A DNA stretch of 51,117 bases from a virus: positions 1-51,117 of the IMG/VR virus record IMGVR_UViG_3300031974_002532; one strand, 5' to 3'. Positions within the stretch are counted from its first letter, which is position 1, and every line of letters begins with the position of its first letter. The notes under the pieces were generated by a model. That model ran no database searches. It was not told the origin of the DNA and saw nothing but the letters and a program-made list of their open reading frames with translations. Below, piece after piece: positions 35,234-42,587 of this stretch. The translations under genes and the position numbers were made by a program.

Positions 35234-35239
35234 TAGAAT
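35234..35239 (+). promoter_or_regulatory. -10 element, leaderless start of the hub gene
   Basis: TAGAAT ends exactly 6 nt before the ATG at 35246, and there is no ribosome-binding site. The upstream TAGATT at the 17-nt position is a poor -35. Confidence 0.5.
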
Positions 35240-35245
35240 ACTGTT

Positions 35246-36469
35246 ATGACTATTTCTGCGGCTTTTACAGATAACGAATATATTTTTGTGGGGGAAATTG
35301 GTGACGACAATGTGACTGTTCGAGAGTCGATTTTGTCTGCACAGTTTGATTTGTCTGCAAAAATGGTCAGTGAAATGCAAATTAAACTGTATGATCCTGG
35401 CTTCAAAATGCTTAACAGTAACTACTTTGTTATTGGTAGACGAATTGCGTTTGCTTTGCCGTCTACTTTAGAAGTTGAAGATAGCGGCGGTGGCGAATTA
35501 ACTGTGTCAATTCAGACTGTTGATTTTGAAATTGCTGCGGTGTCTATAGAGCATGGATCTGTGGACACAGTAAGGGTTACTGCTCGTAGTCGCAAGATGC
35601 AGCAGATGCGTAGGGAGAAAGGGCAAGAGTCGTTCGGTAAAATTTCTCCTACGGCTTTTGCGGCGGCTACGGCTGCCCGGGTTGGTTTAGAGTTCTTCGG
35701 TGAAGATACTCCTGTGGATGGCAATATTGTTCGGGAGCAGACTGAGCAGAAGGACGAATCGACGTATGATGTTCTTACACGTTTAGCTAGGGAAGCAGAG
35801 TTTATGTTTTTTGAGGCTAATGGGGTAATGTTTTTTGCGTCAGAAGAGTTTATTTTAGAAAATCAGCCTTCTATCGAGATTAATGTTCCTTCTAATCAGT
35901 CTGATCCTTTTTTTGCGGCTAATTTGACTGTTCGTAGATCTGCTGACAGTAAAGATTCGGCGTCTACTTTCAACGTAAATTTGGTTAAGTCTACTTCTTC
36001 GATCACTGTTTTTCCGGGGCTTGGTGTCAACATCAAAGGTTTAAATAACTTTGATAAAAAGTTTATGGTTGACCGAGTAAGTTACGACACTAGCAAATCA
36101 GGGTTTGTTAGTATTTCTGGTACGTGTCCTGAAGATTCTGACGATATGAATTGCGAGATCCAGACGTTTGCTGAGGGGTCTCGTGGAGAGTGTGTTAAGC
36201 GTATTCAGCAGGCAATTTCTGCCTCGTATAACGGCAAGCAGCAAGTGACTGTTACGCGTACTTCTGATGAGATTGAGCAAGCGTTTAAGCAGCAAAAAGA
36301 AATTCTCAGCAAGACGTATGTTACAACCGTAAACTACCGGTTAGCAATTGACGGTGTTTTTGGCCCACAAACCGCAAACGCTGTACGCAAATATCAAGAA
36401 CTAAACGGGCTACCAGTTACCGGTGAGATTGACGCTGACGACTGGGCGATGATTAAGGCGGAATTGTGA
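35246..36469 (+). CDS. Baseplate hub protein (gpD/gp27-like) with C-terminal peptidoglycan-binding domain
   Basis: A 407-residue protein with the late-control gpD architecture: beta-rich first domain, SVDTVRVTARSRKMQQMR, then the DESTYDVLTRLAREAEFMFF segment that is diagnostic of hub proteins, and MFFASEEFIL. Residues about 335-405 add a PG_binding_1 domain (AIDGVFGPQTANAVRKYQEL, then IDADDWAMI). The hub trimer sits below the tube and contacts the spike; the added wall-binding domain suggests that the tail tip docks on peptidoglycan during penetration. The last codons overlap the start of the spike-fibre gene by 4 nt. Confidence 0.85.
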   Translation: MTISAAFTDNEYIFVGEIGDDNVTVRESILSAQFDLSAKMVSEMQIKLYDPGFKMLNSNYFVIGRRIAFALPSTLEVEDSGGGELTVSIQTVDFEIAAVSIEHGSVDTVRVTARSRKMQQMRREKGQESFGKISPTAFAAATAARVGLEFFGEDTPVDGNIVREQTEQKDESTYDVLTRLAREAEFMFFEANGVMFFASEEFILENQPSIEINVPSNQSDPFFAANLTVRRSADSKDSASTFNVNLVKSTSSITVFPGLGVNIKGLNNFDKKFMVDRVSYDTSKSGFVSISGTCPEDSDDMNCEIQTFAEGSRGECVKRIQQAISASYNGKQQVTVTRTSDEIEQAFKQQKEILSKTYVTTVNYRLAIDGVFGPQTANAVRKYQELNGLPVTGEIDADDWAMIKAEL

Positions 36470-38658
36470 GAAGATCAAGTTTTAACACATCTGCAAGTTC
36501 TGGTGTTTCTGCTAGCGGCATTTTTCGAGCCACGGTTGTTTCTGTTGGCGATGATGATTTGCTGAAGGTGAAGATCCCTAAGCTTGGCTTGAATAACGTG
36601 TACGAGGGTGTTTCGTATGCAGGTCCTACGCCTGCTGCCGGGGATGTTGTGTTTGTAGGGTTTTTGGAGGGCAAGTCTGGGTCGTTTGTTGCGTTTACGG
36701 GCGTGGCCGATTCAGGAAATACTGGTGATCCTGCGGGCGATATTACGTCTGTGGTTGCTGGCACGAATTTGAATGGTGGCGGGTCTTCTGGGACTGTTAC
36801 AGTTAATTTAGAGTCAGATATCACGTTGTCTACGGTAACGGCTGACGGCTTTTACGGCGACTTGTACGGCGCTATCCATATTCTTGTAAAGAACGTAAGT
36901 GGCGGCTCTCTGACTAAGGGCACCCCTGTGTATGCTACGGGCGCTGTTGGCGCTTCTGGTGCTGTGGAAGTTGAAGCGTCTTTGGCTGGCACTGGTTCTA
37001 CGATGCCTGCTATGGGTTTGTTGGATCAGGACTTGGCGAACAATGGCGAGGGTGACGTTGTTGTTTCTGGCGTTTTGCAGAACATTGATACGGACACTCC
37101 GGGTTATAGTGTGGGTGACGAGTTGTATGTTGCTGTGTCTGGTGGTTTGACGACGACTCGGCCTACGGGTTCTTCTGAGTTGGTTCAGAAGATTGGTAAG
37201 GTTATTCGTGTTCAGCAGCAGACTGGTGAGATTTTGGTGCAGGGTGCTGGTCGTACGAATGATGTTCCGAATGGCACGTTGTCGAACGACATCAGCGGGA
37301 ATGCTGCTACGGCCACGTTAGCTACAACAGCGACGAACTTATCGGGTGGTAGTGTTGCTGCGACGACGATGACGGCTTCTGGCGATGCAAACTTTGACAG
37401 CGGTACGTTGTTTGTAGACGTATCTGCAAACAATGTTGGCGTTGGGACTACTGTCCCTGCGAACGCTTTGCACGTCTACAGGACGGGCTACAGCCCAGCA
37501 TCCAACGATGATGCTGCGTTGCGGGTTGAAGGCAACTGGGGTGGCGGCATCGTCATGTCAGAGGGCACGGCTCGCATGGGTATTTATGCCCCTGGCGGCA
37601 ACCAGTTCCAAGTGCGTACTGGTCAGACCGCTTCGGGCGGCGGCACGATCGGTATTGCTCAGGACGCCAGCGGCAATGTTGGCATCAACGACACCACGCC
37701 ATCGTACAAGCTGGACGTAAACGGCACTGCAAGGTTCACAGATCAGGTTTATGTCCAGTCGATTCTAAACGTCACGAACGATCTGAAGGTAGACACGGAC
37801 ACGTTGTTTGTGGATGTGTCTACGGATCGGGTTGGCATCAACGATTCCACACCGTCGTACTCGTTGGATGTAAACGGTGCGATTCGTGCTACGTCCGATA
37901 TTCGTGGTGGAACGTTCCTAATGGGGTCTTCTGATGACGGCATCGGTCCAGTCACGGGCCAGTACGGGTCGGTCCAAACTAGAGGCACAGGCGCAGGCAA
38001 CTGGGAAGGTTACTCGATCAACGGCCAGCAGGTGTTCATGGGTAACGGTACCGAAACCTGTGGTATCTATAATGACGTAGACAACCAATGGCTGCTCTAC
38101 TTTGATGCCGACACATACACGCGTCTCTATGATTCCGATGGTATCGTTGCGTTTGGGGCAAACAATGCCACAACTACCGGCGGCGGTTCTGGCGGCAACG
38201 GTCTTGTTGGTGTTTCTAATGAGTGCGGCGGTTTTTCGGGAACCACAGCTGTTATGTCTACCTCTACGGTTGCGGGTGTCACCATGAAGCGGCTCGGGTT
38301 CAGTAGTTCGTCATACGAATTCAAGAGCAACATTGAGGATTTGACTTTTTCAGACGAGGCTTTTATGTCGCTTAGACCGATTACGTTCCATCCTAACGGG
38401 CAGTACGTGGATACGACTGGTGATGTAACCGAGATGGCTGGCGGGCACGTTATTGTCCCTGACGATGAAGAAGCTGGCTCCACACCAGGGTTGATGCCGT
38501 TAAAGCGAGCAGGCTTTGGTTTGGAAGATCTGTGGAATTCAAACGACTTGCAGTTGTTGGCTACTGAGTATGCTCCTGATCTAGCTGCTTTATGTTCTGT
38601 GCTTGTGCTAAAGTTGCAGCAGGCGCTGACACGTATCGAGGCGCTAGAGGCCCAGTAG
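36466..38658 (+). CDS. Baseplate spike and tail fibre fusion with S74-type chaperone
   Basis: A 730-residue protein from a GTG overlapping the previous stop, with AAGGCGG upstream. Residues about 15-85 form a gp5/gpV-like OB fold (IFRATVVSVGDDDLLKVKIP, YAGPTPAAGDVVFVGFLEG). The middle is a fibre with repeats of the type LFVDVS-x5-VGI and SY-x-LDVNG (near nt 37400, 37690, 37800 and 37850). The C terminus resembles the intramolecular chaperone of endosialidase-type fibres (peptidase S74): a Ser followed by EFKSNIEDL, LRPITFHPNG, then a closing helix LVLKLQQALTRIEALEAQ. The chaperone would trimerise the fibre and cut itself off. Having spike and fibre in one chain is unusual. It probably binds the host surface. 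Confidence 0.8.
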   Translation: MRRSSFNTSASSGVSASGIFRATVVSVGDDDLLKVKIPKLGLNNVYEGVSYAGPTPAAGDVVFVGFLEGKSGSFVAFTGVADSGNTGDPAGDITSVVAGTNLNGGGSSGTVTVNLESDITLSTVTADGFYGDLYGAIHILVKNVSGGSLTKGTPVYATGAVGASGAVEVEASLAGTGSTMPAMGLLDQDLANNGEGDVVVSGVLQNIDTDTPGYSVGDELYVAVSGGLTTTRPTGSSELVQKIGKVIRVQQQTGEILVQGAGRTNDVPNGTLSNDISGNAATATLATTATNLSGGSVAATTMTASGDANFDSGTLFVDVSANNVGVGTTVPANALHVYRTGYSPASNDDAALRVEGNWGGGIVMSEGTARMGIYAPGGNQFQVRTGQTASGGGTIGIAQDASGNVGINDTTPSYKLDVNGTARFTDQVYVQSILNVTNDLKVDTDTLFVDVSTDRVGINDSTPSYSLDVNGAIRATSDIRGGTFLMGSSDDGIGPVTGQYGSVQTRGTGAGNWEGYSINGQQVFMGNGTETCGIYNDVDNQWLLYFDADTYTRLYDSDGIVAFGANNATTTGGGSGGNGLVGVSNECGGFSGTTAVMSTSTVAGVTMKRLGFSSSSYEFKSNIEDLTFSDEAFMSLRPITFHPNGQYVDTTGDVTEMAGGHVIVPDDEEAGSTPGLMPLKRAGFGLEDLWNSNDLQLLATEYAPDLAALCSVLVLKLQQALTRIEALEAQ

Positions 38659-38680
38659 TTTCACGTTTATGGAAACAAGG

Positions 38681-38720
38681 TTGCTTCCGTAACCAATATG
38701 CAATACAATATTGGAAGCAA
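38681..38720 (+). other. Inverted repeat between spike-fibre and lipoprotein genes
   Basis: CCAATAT (38693) pairs with ATATTGG (38708), and TTGCTT (38681) with AAGCAA (38715) across a 6-nt bulge. There is no T run, so it is not a standard terminator. It ends just before the AAAGGAG ribosome site of the lipoprotein gene and may influence its translation. Confidence 0.4.
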
Positions 38721-38735
38721 TCAAAGGAGCTACAC

Positions 38736-39470
38736 ATGTTTCCCAAAACACTTACCCTTTTCGCAGCACTACTGCTTTCAGGGTGTGCTGCCGATGACCC
38801 GTTAAATATCAACGAGCCTGAGCCTCAGGCACTGCCTGTAGTTGAAGAAGTAGAAGACCCTGCTCCTGCTCCTGCTTCTAGTCCACGACGAGTAGAAGAC
38901 TATTCGTCTGTAGCGCCCGTCGATTTGACCGCTTTAGAACCAGTTATTGAAGTTCTGCTAGACGAATATGCCTGGGGAAGTGGAGATAATGTAGAAGACC
39001 TACAGGACATCTTAGGGGTCACGGTAGACGGCCAGTATGGTCCTCAAACCCGAGCCGTTCACATTGCACTGTTAGAAAGTATGGGATGGAGCACAGAGAA
39101 CGTTCCCGACGCTCCGGCTGCAAGTTCAGGATCATTCTCAAACTCAAACCCTACACCGCAGTGCACTGAATGGTGGGATGTGGCCCGTTCTGCAGGTTGG
39201 GCTGAAGAAGACCTACCTAAACTTGGGCGGATCATGTACAAGGAGTCTACGTGTAGGCCAGGGGCTATTAGTCCCACGAAAGACTATGGTTTGACTCAGA
39301 TCAACTGGGCGGCACACGGAAGCCGGTTGACGGGTCTGGGTATCACTCGTGAAGATTTGCTTGACCCGTACACTAATCTGGTGCAAGCCAAGTACATTGC
39401 GGATTCGGCGGCTAGTTGGGCTGGCTGTAAGTGGCAACCTTGGTATATGAGTGGTAGCTGGTGCGGGTAA
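38736..39470 (+). CDS. Phage lipoprotein with peptidoglycan-binding and lysozyme-like (SLT) domains
   Basis: A 244-residue protein from ATG 38736, preceded by AAAGGAG. Residues 1-17 are a lipoprotein signal: a short basic start, LTLFAALLL, then the lipobox LSGC with the acylated cysteine at C17. A Pro/Glu-rich linker follows. Residues about 75-130 resemble a peptidoglycan-binding domain (VDGQYGPQTRAVHIALLESM). Residues about 145-244 resemble a transglycosylase (SLT) fold with catalytic E170 in IMYKEST, the DYGLTQIN motif and a Cys-rich end that may form disulphides. It should be anchored outside the cell membrane and cut glycan strands. It might act in lysis or in exclusion of other phages. 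Confidence 0.82.
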   Translation: MFPKTLTLFAALLLSGCAADDPLNINEPEPQALPVVEEVEDPAPAPASSPRRVEDYSSVAPVDLTALEPVIEVLLDEYAWGSGDNVEDLQDILGVTVDGQYGPQTRAVHIALLESMGWSTENVPDAPAASSGSFSNSNPTPQCTEWWDVARSAGWAEEDLPKLGRIMYKESTCRPGAISPTKDYGLTQINWAAHGSRLTGLGITREDLLDPYTNLVQAKYIADSAASWAGCKWQPWYMSGSWCG

Positions 39471-39475
39471 TGTGT

Positions 39476-39481
39476 TATAAT
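39476..39481 (+). promoter_or_regulatory. -10 element upstream of the small peptidoglycan-binding protein
   Basis: A perfect TATAAT lies 28 nt before the ATG at 39510, 5 nt after the previous stop. The -35 is not convincing. A TGGAG ribosome site lies in the resulting short leader. Confidence 0.5.
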
Positions 39482-39509
39482 ACTTGTGTAGTCTATTTTG
39501 GAGTGTGTC

Positions 39510-39758
39510 ATGGCTAGAAAGAAAGCTGTTAGAAAAACTGCGCCTGCTAAACCGGCGCCCCCGGTTTTTCCGGGTCGTGCTTTGCATGAGAATCTGAGAT
39601 CGGATGTTGTGCGTCCTGTTCAAACCGTTTTGGGTATTAAGGTGGACGGTTGGTATGGTCGTAAGACTCTAGAAGCTGTTGCGGCTTTCCAGTCGAAGAA
39701 CGGTCTTCAGTGTACAGGTATTGTAGATAAGATTACGTGGGATAGGCTGTTTGCCTAA
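39510..39758 (+). CDS. Small peptidoglycan-binding domain protein
   Basis: An 82-residue protein: a basic Lys/Ala/Pro-rich N-terminal arm of about 20 residues, then a single PG_binding_1 domain (ALHENLRSDVVRPVQTVLGI, VDGWYGRKTLEAVAAFQSKN, VDKITWDRLF). No signal peptide or catalytic domain is present. It could act as a cell-wall anchor for another virion or lysis protein, or be the detached binding subunit of an endolysin. It follows the lipoprotein gene and precedes the regulatory and replication block. Confidence 0.78.
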   Translation: MARKKAVRKTAPAKPAPPVFPGRALHENLRSDVVRPVQTVLGIKVDGWYGRKTLEAVAAFQSKNGLQCTGIVDKITWDRLFA

Positions 39759-39778
39759 ATTGTTGTGAAACGATAGTC

Positions 39779-39807
39779 TTGACAGACGATTTCAGCCCCT
39801 ATAGAAT
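39779..39807 (+). promoter_or_regulatory. Strong promoter with leaderless start
   Basis: TTGACA (39779-39784), a 17-nt spacer and TAGAAT (39802-39807), then exactly 6 nt to ATG 39814. No ribosome site lies between. It has the same geometry as the promoter at 14570-14598. Confidence 0.8.
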
Positions 39808-39813
39808 AGCCAC

Positions 39814-40329
39814 ATGGATAAGAAGACAGTAACTGAGGCGGTTAGCAGCCAGATCCGAAATCAAGGGTCTGATGATGTTACACGTGCTTTAGATTTGCTG
39901 ATCAATAAGAACGGCGTGTTTAGGACCGATGAGAAATGGGTCCATACTGCTTTGCGTCCGCTTATTGATCGAGGCTACGTTAATCGTGATGGTGCGACAC
40001 TTACGATCGGTAGAGACTTTGAGAGTCTCCTGATTAGCCTTGCTGACGCAGATCCGGGAACTTCTAAGCTTCTCAGCGGGTACCGTAAGTTTGTTTCTTC
40101 GAAGGTTGCAGAATACGATGTGACCGAGTTTACGGTTCTTGAGAAGATGAGTTCTATCCCGACCACTGATGAGAAGATTATCTACTTGACTAGTGTTCTT
40201 GCTGACACGTTTGCTAAGCTTGATGTTGCTTTGGAAAAGACAGCGTTTCTTGAGGGCAAGTTGGCCGAGATGGATATTTCGTTGTCCGTTATGGAGTCTG
40301 TGACTTTCGATGAGGATTCTGACAGTTAA
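39814..40329 (+). CDS. Hypothetical protein, first gene of the replication/regulation block
   Basis: A 171-residue acidic, helical protein (MDKKTVTEAVSSQIRNQGSD). Residues about 5-70 look like a winged-helix domain (ALDLLINKNGVFRTDEKWVH, then LIDRGYVNRDGATLTIGRDF). Residues 110-171 are predicted coiled coil. It may be a DNA-binding regulator. The strong leaderless promoter right before it opens a run of overlapping genes (this gene overlaps the next by 20 nt), and it probably drives the whole block. Confidence 0.62.
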   Translation: MDKKTVTEAVSSQIRNQGSDDVTRALDLLINKNGVFRTDEKWVHTALRPLIDRGYVNRDGATLTIGRDFESLLISLADADPGTSKLLSGYRKFVSSKVAEYDVTEFTVLEKMSSIPTTDEKIIYLTSVLADTFAKLDVALEKTAFLEGKLAEMDISLSVMESVTFDEDSDS

Positions 40330-40570
40330 TGCGAGAGTGCTTGTTACCGTGCTAGAAAATCCTAATCTTACGCAGCAGCAGATCGCTGACAAAGTAGGAA
40401 TTAGATATCAGCATGTTTGGCGGGCACTAGATCGACTTGTTAAAGAAGGCATATTGGAAAAAGAAAGAAAGAACCGGAGAACGTTTTTTTCTGCGGGAAG
40501 CAAATTTTACGAACTAGACGACATTAAACGACTGAGAGCTTGCCTTTCACAAGTAGATGCGTTAAACTGA
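40310..40570 (+). CDS. Winged helix-turn-helix regulator
   Basis: An 86-residue protein. Residues about 15-65 match a winged helix-turn-helix of the MarR/ArsR type: VLENPNLTQQQIADKVGI, then QHVWRALDRLVKEGILE and a basic wing (KERKNRRTFFSAG). The start is uncertain: ATG 40310 lies inside the previous gene without a ribosome site, and GTG 40337 is an alternative that keeps the whole DNA-binding domain. It probably regulates phage transcription. Its place beside another possible winged-helix gene is notable. Confidence 0.7.
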   Translation: MRILTVNARVLVTVLENPNLTQQQIADKVGIRYQHVWRALDRLVKEGILEKERKNRRTFFSAGSKFYELDDIKRLRACLSQVDALN

Positions 40571-40584
40571 AAGCAGTGATTCAA

Positions 40585-41343
40585 ATGGCGAAAATACTAT
40601 ATTACGATATCGAGACGGCACCCAACCTCAGTATGGTGTGGGGACAGTACGAACAGAACGTGATTGCACATGAGCGAGAGTGGTACATGCTTTGTGTATC
40701 GTACCGGTGGGAGCATGAGAAGAAGACGCATGTGACTTCTCTGGTTGACTTCCCTGCCGACTACAAGAAGGACCCTGAGAACGACTTCCACGTTGTTAAG
40801 AAGCTGTGGGATCTGTTTGACGAGGCGGATATTGTGATTGCCCACAACGGTGACAAGTTCGATATGCGTAAGGCTAACGCTCGTTTCGTAGCCCACGGGT
40901 TAGGTCCGGCATCTCCGGTCAAGTCGGTAGACACGTTGAAGGTTGCTCGTAGATACTTCATGTTCAACAGCAACAAGCTGGATCATCTTGGTGACCACCT
41001 CGGTGTTGGTCGTAAGGTTTCTACGGGAGGTTTCGAAACTTGGGCAGGCTGTATGCGTGGTGACATGAAGTATTGGAAGTTGATGATTAAGTATGCTAAG
41101 CAGGATGTTGATTTGCTTCGCAAAGTTTACATGAAGTTGCGTCCCTGGATGAAGAACCACCCGAACCTTAACGTGTACGATGGTGGCCAGAACTGCCCGA
41201 CATGCGGTTCTAGTAGCCTGCAGAAGCGGGGTGTGCGTTACACCCAGGTCGCTACATATCAGCAGTGGCAGTGCAACAGCTGCAAGTCGTACAGCAGAAC
41301 CCGAGTATCTGAGCAGGTCGAGCGTCCCTCAATCGTTCCCTAA
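40585..41343 (+). CDS. DEDDy 3'-5' exonuclease with C-terminal zinc ribbon
   Basis: Encodes 252 residues from ATG 40585. All DEDDy motifs are visible: D8-I-E10 (YYDIETAP), the second-motif Asp D93 (IVIAHNGDKFD), and Y170-x3-D174 (YAKQDVDLL). The C terminus carries a four-cysteine zinc ribbon: C204-P-T-C207 and C230-N-S-C233. It probably degrades DNA or RNA from the 3' end, or proofreads together with the nearby polymerase. The ribbon may guide it to nucleic acid or a partner. This domain pairing is known to me from other phages of Actinobacteria. Its codons are C-rich, indicating good expression. Confidence 0.88.
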   Translation: MAKILYYDIETAPNLSMVWGQYEQNVIAHEREWYMLCVSYRWEHEKKTHVTSLVDFPADYKKDPENDFHVVKKLWDLFDEADIVIAHNGDKFDMRKANARFVAHGLGPASPVKSVDTLKVARRYFMFNSNKLDHLGDHLGVGRKVSTGGFETWAGCMRGDMKYWKLMIKYAKQDVDLLRKVYMKLRPWMKNHPNLNVYDGGQNCPTCGSSSLQKRGVRYTQVATYQQWQCNSCKSYSRTRVSEQVERPSIVP

Positions 41344-41347
41344 TAAT

Positions 41348-41581
41348 ATGACACTTGAAGATAATCTTTACGAGTCCGTGCCTGATAGGCTTTACTATGA
41401 TCGTAGCTACACGACATGGTATGCCTGCTATGACAGCGACATGTGTGTACTGACAAACAGTACGGGCAGCTTAGAATCTTTCTGTTATTCGTCCAAGAGC
41501 GAATACAGAGACGTACGGAGGACAATTGTAGAAGAATACGACCTTAAGCAGGTGAAGCAAATTTATGATGAAGATGACTGA
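41348..41581 (+). CDS. Small hypothetical protein
   Basis: A 77-residue acidic, Tyr-rich protein (MTLEDNLYESVPDRLYYDRS) with two cysteines at its middle. It starts 4 nt after the exonuclease stop and overlaps the purine-enzyme gene by 17 nt. A longer in-frame form reaching back into the exonuclease zinc ribbon is not credible. No family is recognised. Tight coupling to the enzymes on either side suggests a role in the same process. Confidence 0.6.
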   Translation: MTLEDNLYESVPDRLYYDRSYTTWYACYDSDMCVLTNSTGSLESFCYSSKSEYRDVRRTIVEEYDLKQVKQIYDEDD

Positions 41582-42587
41582 AACTGAAGGACTGTCTTTC
41601 GAAGACGTTCTGATTGTTCCTCGGTATTCGGAAGTTCGTAGCCGGTCAGACGTAGATTTGTCTACCCGTTTGGGCCACGTCGATATGCGTATTCCGATCA
41701 TCGCTGCGAACATGGATACTGTTTGTGGTCATGAGATGGCTGGCGCTATGGATCGGCTGGGAGGTTTCGGTGTCATTCACCGCAACATTCCGTTGAGCAC
41801 TTCGGATCCGCTTGCTTCCCGATTTGGTTGTGTGGCAGGTAGAACTAACCGTACTGCTGTAGCGTTCGGTGTCAACGATGATCTTGATGCCGTAGTCAGA
41901 GAGGTCAACAATTGGCGAACTAAGATCGTTGTTTTGGACATTGCCCACGGTCATAGCGCTCACGCGTTGGACGCTATTCACTACATTAAGGATCAGTTTG
42001 ATCACGAAGTGACTATTGTTGGCGGTAATGTGGCTACCGGTCAGGGCGTTGCGGACTTTGCTGAAGCAGGCGCTAATGTCGTTAAGGTCGGTATCGGTCC
42101 TGGCGGTGCTTGTTCTACACGGGTTGTGACCGGTGTTGGCGTTCCGCAGCTAACTGCTATTGCTGATTGCGCTGAAGCCGCCGACGCTTATGATGTGCAG
42201 ATTATTGCTGATGGCGGTATCAAGACTCCCGGCGATGCTGCTAAGGCACTAGCTGCTGGTGCAGATGCCGTCATGATTGGCAACATGTTTGCAGGCACCG
42301 ACGAAGCTCCCGGCGAGATCATGGAAGTAGACGGTAAGAAGGTAAAGGCGTACCGTGGTATGGCTTCAACAGCAGCAGGCTCTGACTACCCTGAGGGAGT
42401 GTCAGGCTACGTTGACTACAAGGGCAGCGTTGAAGCTATCGTTGAAGGGTTGGAGCGAGGCATCAAGTCTACTTGCAGCTATGTGGGTGCGAAGAACATT
42501 CTTGAGCTTCATAACAACGCTACGTTTATGAAAGTTTCTAACGCCTCCTTGCGTGAGTCCGCTCCGCATGATATGATTGTGGCATGA
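41565..42587 (+). CDS. IMP dehydrogenase / GMP reductase family enzyme
   Basis: A 340-residue TIM-barrel enzyme without CBS domains. Visible motifs: [15 protein letters not shown] at the N terminus, [11 protein letters not shown], the flap [14 protein letters not shown] with catalytic cysteine C183, [11 protein letters not shown], the phosphate loop [20 protein letters not shown], and YRGMAS. The flap cysteine marks an active enzyme. Length and lack of CBS favour GMP reductase (GMP to IMP), while the GGIKTPGD and AGTDEAPGE segments look more like IMPDH (IMP to XMP), so the direction is unresolved. It probably shifts guanine-nucleotide pools during infection. ATG 41565 or ATG 41574 could be the start. 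Confidence 0.88.
   Translation: MMKMTETEGLSFEDVLIVPRYSEVRSRSDVDLSTRLGHVDMRIPIIAANMDTVCGHEMAGAMDRLGGFGVIHRNIPLSTSDPLASRFGCVAGRTNRTAVAFGVNDDLDAVVREVNNWRTKIVVLDIAHGHSAHALDAIHYIKDQFDHEVTIVGGNVATGQGVADFAEAGANVVKVGIGPGGACSTRVVTGVGVPQLTAIADCAEAADAYDVQIIADGGIKTPGDAAKALAAGADAVMIGNMFAGTDEAPGEIMEVDGKKVKAYRGMASTAAGSDYPEGVSGYVDYKGSVEAIVEGLERGIKSTCSYVGAKNILELHNNATFMKVSNASLRESAPHDMIVA
42549..42577 (+). promoter_or_regulatory. Candidate promoter inside the purine-enzyme gene, leaderless start for DNA polymerase
   Basis: TTGCGT (42549-42554), a 17-nt spacer and TATGAT (42572-42577), then exactly 6 nt to ATG 42584. It lies within coding sequence, so part of the match is constrained by the protein; the exact geometry still matches the other leaderless promoters. 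Confidence 0.45.

Noticed and set aside
36700-38650. Diversity-generating retroelement target in the fibre gene
   Set aside because: There is no reverse transcriptase gene and no template repeat nearby; the fibre repeats are ordinary protein repeats.
41180-41347. Longer form of the small gene at 41348
   Set aside because: The extension reads out of frame through the zinc ribbon of the exonuclease and encodes an implausible Cys/Arg/Ser-rich peptide.
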